Positions 56,648-64,000 of a stretch of DNA of 64,000 nucleotides are shown in pieces. Source of the stretch: Pleurostoma richardsiae. Lineage: Eukaryota > Ascomycota > Sordariomycetes > Calosphaeriales > Pleurostomataceae. The notes under the pieces were generated by a model, which had not been told where the DNA came from, did not search any database, and saw only the letters and a program-made list of their open reading frames with translations. The translations under genes and the position numbers were made by a program. Position 1 is the stretch's first letter, and every line of letters begins with the position of its first letter. The stretch is taken from contig JANBVO010000057.1 in the NCBI GenBank assembly GCA_030052745.1, positions 120,355 through 184,354 on the forward strand, in the 5' to 3' direction.

Positions 56648-59600
56648 ATGGCCGACAAGGATATCGAAAAGCAGGAACTGGCCAATCTCGACCCAGAGGG
56701 CCAGGCGCCCCTGGACAAGGAGGTCGAGGAGCTCGCGCGCCCGGCCTCGTCCGCGTCTTCGAGCACCAGGGATCCCGAGCACGAGCGAGAGGAGGCGCGC
56801 CGCAACAATCCCAATGGCCTCTCCAGGGTCAACACGGGGGTCTCGGTCGAGCAGGCCGAGGCCGACTTTGCGGAGCTGCAGAGGGAGCTGACGGGCATGT
56901 CCAGGGCCAGCCGTGTGAACAGCAGGAGCAGCAAGCGAAAGGATGGCACCGTAGACGAGGAAAAGGCCGTGCCCCAGTCGGAGTCTCCAGAGGAAGAGGA
57001 GGAGCAGTTCGACTTGGAGGCGGCTCTGCGCGGCAACCTGGTGGCGGAGCAGGAGGCAGGCATCCGGCCAAAGCACATCGGCGTCTACTGGGACGGCTTC
57101 ACCGTCAAGGGTATGGGCGGCTTCTCGAACTTCGTGAAGACGTTCCCGGACGCGTTCGTCGACTTCTTCGACGTCATCACCCCCGTGATGCACATGCTGG
57201 GCCTGGGGAAGAAGGGCACCGAGCGCACCCTGTTGGACAGCTTCCGCGGCGTGTGCAAGCCGGGCGAGATGATCCTGGTCCTCGGCAAGCCTGGCTCGGG
57301 CTGCACGACATTTCTGAAGTCCATTGCGAACCAGCGCTACGGATTCACGAGCATCACGGGCGATGTCCGCTACGGTCCGTTCACCGCCAAGGAGTTCAAG
57401 CAGTACCGGGGCGAGGCTGTTTACAATGCCGAGGACGACCTGCACCATGCGACTTTGACTGTCGAGCAGACCCTCGGCTTCGCTATCGATACGAAGACGC
57501 CCAAGAAACTCCCTGCCGGGATGACCAAAGCCGAATTCAAGAAGCAGGTCATCACTCTGATGCTGAAGATGTTCAATATCGAGCATACTCGCCACACTGT
57601 TGTGGGTGGCCACTTCGTCCGTGGTGTCTCGGGAGGAGAGCGCAAGCGTGTCTCCATTGCCGAGATGCTGGTGACGAATGCTTGCGTTTTGTCGTGGGAC
57701 AATTCCGTGAGTCTGCGCGTGCATTGAAAATACTGTTTCAGGAATTTTGGCTGACACCCGTTAGACGCGTGGCCTTGACGCCTCGACTGCTCTGGACTTT
57801 GTCAGGTCCCTTCGCATCCAGACTGATCTTTACAAGCTCAGCACGTTTGTCTCGCTCTACCAGGCGTCCGAGAACATTTACAATTTGTTTGATAAGGTTC
57901 TCGTCATCGACTCCGGCAAACAAGTGTACTTCGGTCCAGCGACAGAAGCACGCCGGTACTTCGAGGGCTTGGGTTTCGAACCGCGACCGCGGCAGACGAC
58001 TCCTGACTATGTGACGGGCTGCACGGACGAGTTCGAACGTGAATACGCCCCTGGTTACTCGGAGGAGAACGCACCGCACGATGCCGAGACACTGGAAGAG
58101 GCCTTTAAGAAATCGTATCTGTCGAAGCGACTCGACAACGAGATGGCACAATACAAAGCGAAGCTGGAAGAAGAGACCAAAGAGTACGAAGACTTCAGGC
58201 TGGCCGTCAAGGAGAGCAAACGGGGCGGCGCCAAAGGATCCGTTTACGGCGTTGGCTTCCACCTGCAGGTGTGGGCTTTGATGAAGCGGCAGTTCCTGCT
58301 GAAGATGCAGGACCGGTTCGCGCTCACTGTCTCGTGGCTCAGGAGTATCGTCATCGCCATCGTCCTCGGCACGCTGTACCTCAACCTAGGCAAGACGTCG
58401 GCAAGCGCCTTCAGCAAGGGCGGTCTGATGTTCACTGCGCTGCTGTTCAATGCCTTCCAAGCATTTTCAGAGCTGGCATCTACCATGACCGGCCGGGCGA
58501 TCGTCAACAAACACAAGGCCTACGCTTTCCATCGTCCTTCGGCGCTCTGGATCGCACAGATCTTCGTCGATCAGGCATTTGCGGCTTCTCAGATCATGAT
58601 CTTCTCGATTATTGTGTACTTCATGACCAATCTCGACAGGAGTGCCGGCGCCTTCTTCACGTTCTATCTCATGATCCTCTCTGGTAACATCGCAATGACG
58701 CTGTTCTTCCGACTCATCGCCTGTGCCAGCCCGGACTTCGACTGGGCAGTCAAGTACACAGTCGTGCTGATTACCTTCTTTATCACAACCTCGGGCTACC
58801 TGATCCAGTACCAATCGGAACATGTCTGGCTGCGCTGGATCTACTGGATCAATGTCCTCGGCCTCGCCTTCAGCTCCATGATGGAAAACGAATTCAGCAG
58901 GATCGACATGACGTGTACCGCCGACTCGCTGATCCCGTCCGGGCCAGGGTATGACGACATCAACCACCAGGTCTGCACGCTCGCGGGATCCACGGCTGGT
59001 ACTCTCGCCGTGTCCGGCTCTGCGTACATCGAGCAGGGATTCTCCTACAGCCCGAGCGACTTGTGGCGGAACTGGGGTATCATCATGGCCCTGATCGTGT
59101 TCTTCCTGTTCTCGAACGTCGTGCTGGGCGAGTTCGTCAACTTTGGCATGGGCGGCAACACGTTCAAGATCTTCCAGAAGCCCAACGCAGAGCGCAAGGC
59201 ACTGAACGAGGCACTGGAGCGGAAGCGCGAGGAGCACCGCAAGTCCAAGAAGGCAGAGGAGGGTTCGGATCTCAAGATCGAGTCGGAGAGCATCCTGACA
59301 TGGGAGAACCTCAACTACGACGTCCCCGTCCCGGGCGGGACGCGCCGCCTCCTGAATAATGTCTTCGGCTACGTCAAGCCTGGTCAGCTTACTGCTTTGA
59401 TGGGCGCCTCCGGGGCTGGCAAGACGACCTTGTTGGACGTCCTCGCCGGTCGGAAGAACATCGGCGTCATCACCGGCGACGTCCTGGTGGACGGCGTGAA
59501 GCCCGGCAAGCAGTTCCAGCGGAGCACGTCCTACGCAGAACAGCTCGATATGCACGACCCCTCGCAGACCGTCAGAGAGGCACTCCGCTTCTCCGCGGAC

Positions 59601-61340
59601 CTCCGACAGCCATTTGAGACCCCTAGATCCGAGAAGTACGCCTACGTCGAGGAGATCATCAGCCTACTGGAGATGGAGGACATCGCCGACGCCATCATCG
59701 GCTCCCCCGAGGCCGGTCTGACCGTCGAACAGCGCAAGCGGGTCACCATCGGCGTCGAGCTCGCCGCCAAGCCGGAGTTGTTGCTCTTCCTCGACGAGCC
59801 CACCTCCGGCCTCGACAGCCAGAGCGCCTACAACATCGTTCGATTCCTGCAGAAGCTGGCCCGCTCCGGGCAGGCCATCCTGTGCACCATCCACCAGCCC
59901 AACGCGGCGCTGTTCGAGAACTTCGACCGCCTGCTCCTGCTGCAGCGCGGCGGTCGTTGTGTGTACTTTGGCGACATCGGCAAGGACGCGTCGGTCCTGC
60001 GCGATTACCTCCGGCGCCACGGCGCGGTGGCCAAGGACTCGGACAACGTGGCCGAGTTCATGCTCGACGCCATCGGCGCCGGCAGCTCGCCGCGCGTCGG
60101 GAGCCGCGACTGGGCCGACATCTGGGACGAGAGCCCCGAGCTCGCCAACGTTAAGGACGCCATCTCGCAGATGAAGGAGGCGCGGCTGGCGGCGGGGCGG
60201 AGCGCGAACCACGCCCTGGAGAAGGAGTACGCCTCACCGCTGGCGCACCAGCTCAAGGTCGTGATCCGGCGCACCAACGTGTCCTTCTGGCGGTCGCCAA
60301 ACTACCTGTTCACGCGACTCTTCAATCACGTCGCCATCGCACTCATCACCGGCTTGACCTTCCTCAACCTGGACAACTCCCGCACGTCACTGCAGAACAA
60401 GGTCTTCGTCATGTTCCAGGTGACGGTACTACCGGCGCTGGTCATCAGCCAGGTCGAGGTCATGTTCCACATCAAGCGGCTCATCTTTTTCCGCGAGCAG
60501 TCGTCTAAGATGTACAGCTCCTTTACCTTCGCCGCTTCCATGGTCGTCGCCGAGATGCCCTACTCGCTGCTGTGTTCCGTCTGCTTCTTCCTACCCCTGT
60601 ATTACATCCCGGGCCTCCAGGCCGAGAGTTCCCGCGCCGGGTACCAATTCTTCATGGTCCTTGTCTGCGAGCTCTTTTCAGTGACGCTGGGCCAGGTCCT
60701 CGCCTCCCTGACTCCATCTGCATTCATCAGCTCCCGTAAGTCCTTTTCTCCTTCTCCACGGAGGCGACCAGAACCACCGGCCCTCTGCTCCCAACCTTAC
60801 CCTAGAGTATCAGCACGGCTAACAATATTCTCCGAACAGAGTTCGACCCCTTAATTATGATTACGTTCGCGCTTTTCTGCGGCGTGACTATACCCGCGCC
60901 GCAGATGCCCGGCTTCTGGCGCGCCTGGCTCTACCAGCTGGACCCCTTCACGCGCCTCATCGGCGGCATGGTGACGACGGCGCTGCACGGCCTGCGCGTG
61001 GTCTGCAAGCCCGCCGAGCTCAACGCCTTCTCGGCGCCCGCGGGCCAGACCTGCGGCGAGTACATGCAGGCCTTCTTCTCGGCCGGCGGGCCGGGCTACA
61101 TCACGGACGACAACGCCACGCGCTGCGAGTACTGCGCGTACGGCGTCGGGGACGAGTTCTACGAGCCGCTGGGCCTGTCGTTCGGCCACCGGTGGAGGGA
61201 CCTGGGCATCTTCATCGCCTTCTTCGGCAGCAACCTGATTATCATGGTCTTGGCGGTGAGTTCTGCCTTCGCTCCTGAGGTCCAGAATATGTTTGCTAAT
61301 CTTGCTGCAGAGCCGATTCTTGAACTTCAACAAGAGATAG
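56648..61340 (+). CDS. PDR-type (ABCG) ABC transporter
   Basis: Four exons (56648-57706, 57765-60735, 60840-61255, 61311-61340) join in phase into 1491 residues, the full-size fungal PDR length. Order is NBD-TMD-NBD-TMD. NBD1 has the unusual Walker A GKPGSGCTT (about 213-221), signature VSGGERKR (about 327) and a degenerate Walker B WDNSTRGLDAST split by the first intron. NBD2 has the regular GASGAGKTT (about 899), LTVEQRKR and LLFLDEPTSGLD. The asymmetric, partly degenerate sites are standard for Pdr5/Cdr1. Each TMD has six helices. The last exon encodes just SRFLNFNKR. It exports hydrophobic drugs, phytochemicals or own metabolites across the plasma membrane. A convergent P450 follows. Confidence 0.96.
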
Positions 61341-61799
61341 ACGGGGGGACTCAACGACACATAAAAAAGGGGAAAGGAAAAGGTAGGCAGGGAGAAAGAT
61401 TAGAAAGGCGCATTAGGTCTTCTGGCAGCATACTATCAGCGATACATAGCGATATTCGCGTTCCGTGTTCGTCATTTCCGAAATTTGCGGCATAAGAATC
61501 AGATATTTAGGCGTATAGCACGAAAAGGATAAAGGAAAAGAAAAATAATAGACAAGAATATTTCAATCTAAGGATATTGAGATACTAACATCTATGCCAG
61601 TGACGAGTCGGTCATGCTCAAGGCTTCTTGTCCATCTGGTATCCCCATCAGCTATTTGACTTTGTAAATAAAGAGTAGAACTGATTCGTGGATGATGTTC
61701 TCAGGCAAGTGATGCTCATAGAGGTGAAGGAGTTCATTCTACTCAGGCAACAGGGCTCTAACGGTAATCTCTATCGCTATCGGTATCACTAATCATCAG
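61341..61799. other. intergenic region between convergent genes
   Basis: 3' regions of the ABC transporter and P450 genes, AT-rich around 61500-61600. No hairpin or gene was seen. Confidence 0.5.
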
Positions 61800-63602
61800 T
61801 CATGACCCATAACTCCTCTTTCTAACAAAACAAGGGAGGCCTCCTTCCATCGGCAGCGTCAGGCTGCTCTTGCTGACCCTTTCCCGGTCATCAGCCGGCA
61901 CGAAGTCGAAGCACAGCGCCAGCCCCGCCGCGACCTGTACGGCGATGACCTCGGCCATCTTCTTCCCCAGGCACGTCCTCGGCCCGCCGTTGAAGACGGG
62001 GAACTCAGACGCGCTCCGGCTCACGAGCTTGCCGCCGGCGAGCCATCGATCCGGCCGGAAGGCGTCGGCGTCCTCACCCCACGTGACCATGGACCTGCCC
62101 ATCGCCCAGGGGCACCAGACAATGACGGACGAGTTGGGCAGGAATGTCCCGTCCGGGAGGGTGGTGTCCGCCACCGCCTGCCGGATCTCGAATGGGATCG
62201 GCGGATACAGCCGCAGGATTTCGTAGAAGACGGCCATGGTGTACGGCATCGAGACCGGCGTGAATAGTGTCGGGTCGAAGCCGTGAGGCCCGGTCTTTGA
62301 GTCCTCATGCTCGGAGATGACCCGCTGGGCCTCCTGCCGGATCTTGCCAGTGACGTACGGGTGCTTCATGAGGAGATAGAAGCCCCAAGTCAGCGCCTGC
62401 GCGGTCGTATCACGACCTTGATGCTTCTTAGCTCCTCGTTTTTTCAGCCGGAGGAAGATGATTCTTACCAGCTGAGAGATAATTCAGCGCTGAGTCCGCT
62501 ACAATATTCTGATCGTCAACGGCGTCTAGCAGGGACTGGATCAGTGTCCCTGACACCTCGTCCAGCTTGCTGTCCGCATCATCCGCCACTCCAAAGTCGG
62601 ACGCATGGCGACCCTGGCGGTCCTTCTCCGCATTGGCAACGATGCGCTGACCGAACGCCTTAACCGTCGCGATGGACTTCCTGAGCCTCCCGCCGAAGAA
62701 GACTTCGGTAACGAACCACAGCGGGTTCTGGAACCGCTCAGCGGTGCCTCCGGATGCGTAGTCGAATGCAAGAGTGAAGTCATCATCCGCATGCATCTCC
62801 ATCTGCGGCTCATTGTGAGTAATCAGTCATTGAGGTACCAAAACAGGAGGTCACAGAAGCACGTCACACACGTTATACGCCATCTTGCCCATCAGTTGAC
62901 TGGTGATCTCGTGGAAGACACCCTGCAGGTCAACAACTTCACGGCCATTCGCTCGCTCCTTAAGGTAGTTGATGCTCTGGAAGAGATACTGAGGCAAGGC
63001 GACATCGGTCAGCACACGCAGGTTGGCTGTGTTGAGGAAGTTCAGGCCGGCCTTGCGCTGAACCTTCCAGAGGTCGCCGTCGGAGTTGATTATGCCATAT
63101 CCTCCTCTCCATTGTTAGCGCCACATTTGGGGAGCCAAGGGGTGTGGTGGTATCACTGATCCCTTACCAAAGAGGTCCCATGATCTCTTCTTCACGAAGT
63201 CACCCTTGAGGAAGGTTCCTTCGTTCTTAAAGACGAACTCCAGGTTCCGCGGGTCATTGATGACCACGCCAGGAGGCAGCGTGGGCACGGAGATCTGGAA
63301 GGTCTCGTAGCCGAAGAGGCGCTCGCACTTGACGAACCATGAGAACAGCTTCTGGCGCGCCTGGAGAAACAGGATGCCGTTGCCGGCCAGGGGGAGCGTA
63401 TTTGGCGGTTTCCTGCACGAGCATCAGCACACACTCAGAGACACCGCTCAAGAGAAGCAATGATCAATGTGGAATGGTTCATTTACCTCAGCGCGACCCC
63501 ATGTCGTGTAATTTTGGGCCGCAGGAACACGGCGCGGACAGCTAATGCGAGAAGGACAGCGAGAGCGGCTACGAGGACGCCATTGTTACTGAAAAGTACC
63601 AT
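61800..63602 (-). CDS. cytochrome P450 monooxygenase (CYP52/CYP86-clan-like)
   Basis: Five exons (63602-63487, 63412-63168, 63101-62872, 62802-62469, 62416-61800) join in phase into 513 residues. An N-terminal anchor (GVLVAALAVLLALAVRAVF) precedes the Pro-rich hinge KPPNTLPLAG. INSDGDLWKVQRKAGLNF is the C-helix with its haem-propionate Trp and Arg. The I-helix is AGRDTTAQALTW, the K-helix has Glu374 and Arg377 (YEILRLYPP), and the haem Cys is Cys457 in FPVFNGGPRTCLGKK. This FNGGPRxCLG form and the helix-C block are typical of fatty-acid and alkane hydroxylases. It works at the ER with a reductase. The ABC transporter converging on it could export a product. Confidence 0.92.
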
Positions 63603-64000
63603 AATGCAGCAGCAGCCGATTAGGTTGACGAACAGACAACCGCAGGGGACAAACACAGCGAAGGTCCGCGCACAGCTGACAGGGGAATCCAAGTCAAATC
63701 AAGTCAGGTCAAGTCATATGCTTCATAAAAACCACAGAATCATCGCCAGGGCGTCAGGGAACAGCTCGCGTCAAGTGTCAACGTCATACAATCGTGACGT
63801 GGGACGGAGAGAATGGAGACGCCGACGGAGGTCCATTTGAGGCTCATCCTGTTTCATGTGCTAAAGCTGCGATTACCCGTTTATCTCGCGAATTACTGCA
63901 TCACACAGCCCCTTTAGCGCCGGTTACACACCGCCGGTCCGGGCAGATAGCCAGATTAAGCCACCTTAGCTCCCTGGCGCTAGTCACCCGGGGGGGGGAA
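63603..64000. other. P450 upstream region at the window edge
   Basis: Contains the P450 promoter and a short direct repeat at 63689-63719. The window ends with a run of nine G residues. Confidence 0.45.
63689..63719. repeat. short direct repeat (tcaagtca, period 10)
   Basis: Three spaced copies of (t/c)caagtca at 10-bp intervals, about 90 bp upstream of the P450 start. Confidence 0.6.

Noticed and set aside
56429-57757. 442-codon open frame on the minus strand across the first ABC transporter exon
   Set aside because: It mirrors the GC-rich codon bias of the plus-strand transporter, contains no domain motif, and the plus strand has unmistakable NBD1 motifs.
58467-59555. 362-codon minus-strand frame inside the ABC transporter gene
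   Set aside because: Antisense shadow of the membrane domain and NBD2; composition is biased and motif-free.
1-64000. Search for CRISPR arrays, phage or bacterial insertion sequences
   Set aside because: No regularly spaced repeats or transposase reading frames were seen; the genome is fungal.

Overview
The window is nuclear DNA of a filamentous ascomycete (Pezizomycotina). Nearly every gene is split by short GT-AG introns of about 50-135 nt. There are no operons or bacterial signals. Families include a Zn2Cys6 regulator, LaeA-like methyltransferase, PDR-type ABC transporter, DUF1996 and DUF5672 proteins and fungal gasdermin-like proteins. The species cannot be named from this sequence. Coding regions were rebuilt by joining reading frames at splice sites with matching phase; exon limits are in each entry. 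No tRNA, rRNA, CRISPR array or intact transposon was recognised.

Layout. 0-9.2 kb: minus-strand genes for a 3-hydroxyisobutyrate dehydrogenase-like protein (cut by the window edge), a metallo-beta-lactamase-fold hydrolase, an AIM6-like phosphodiesterase, a GNAT acetyltransferase, a serine esterase and a DUF5672 protein. 9.2-16.7 kb: gene-poor, with an Ecl1-like zinc-finger protein and one unidentified coding remnant. 16.7-17.8 kb: an intradiol ring-cleavage dioxygenase. 18.7-23.1 kb: a divergent pair made of a gasdermin-like gene and a subtilisin-like protease gene. The protease N-terminus resembles the gasdermin-like protein itself, followed by a linker and a complete S8 domain. This is the most interesting part of the window and resembles the HET-Q1/HET-Q2 cell-death pairs of fungi.

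24.2-27.7 kb: a broken aldo/keto reductase, a class-III aminotransferase remnant and an intact eight-exon LaeA-like methyltransferase, suggesting a partly decayed metabolic cluster. 28-37.2 kb: a probable catabolic cluster of a TauD-type dioxygenase and an MFS permease (divergent promoter with a CGG-N11-CCG site), an HpcH/HpaI aldolase and a Zn2Cys6 regulator. 37.9-43.5 kb: two secreted proteins, an AT-rich stretch with a 24-nt G run, and a putative nuclear protein. 43.5-46.4 kb: gene-poor with one decayed coding region.

46.4-54.4 kb: mostly housekeeping-type genes: a coiled-coil protein, a 70-residue protein, a Vip1-like RRM protein, an SRPBCC protein, a JmjC/cupin protein and the casein kinase II regulatory subunit. 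56.6-63.6 kb: a full-length PDR-type ABC transporter convergent with a cytochrome P450, probably serving efflux and oxidation of hydrophobic compounds.
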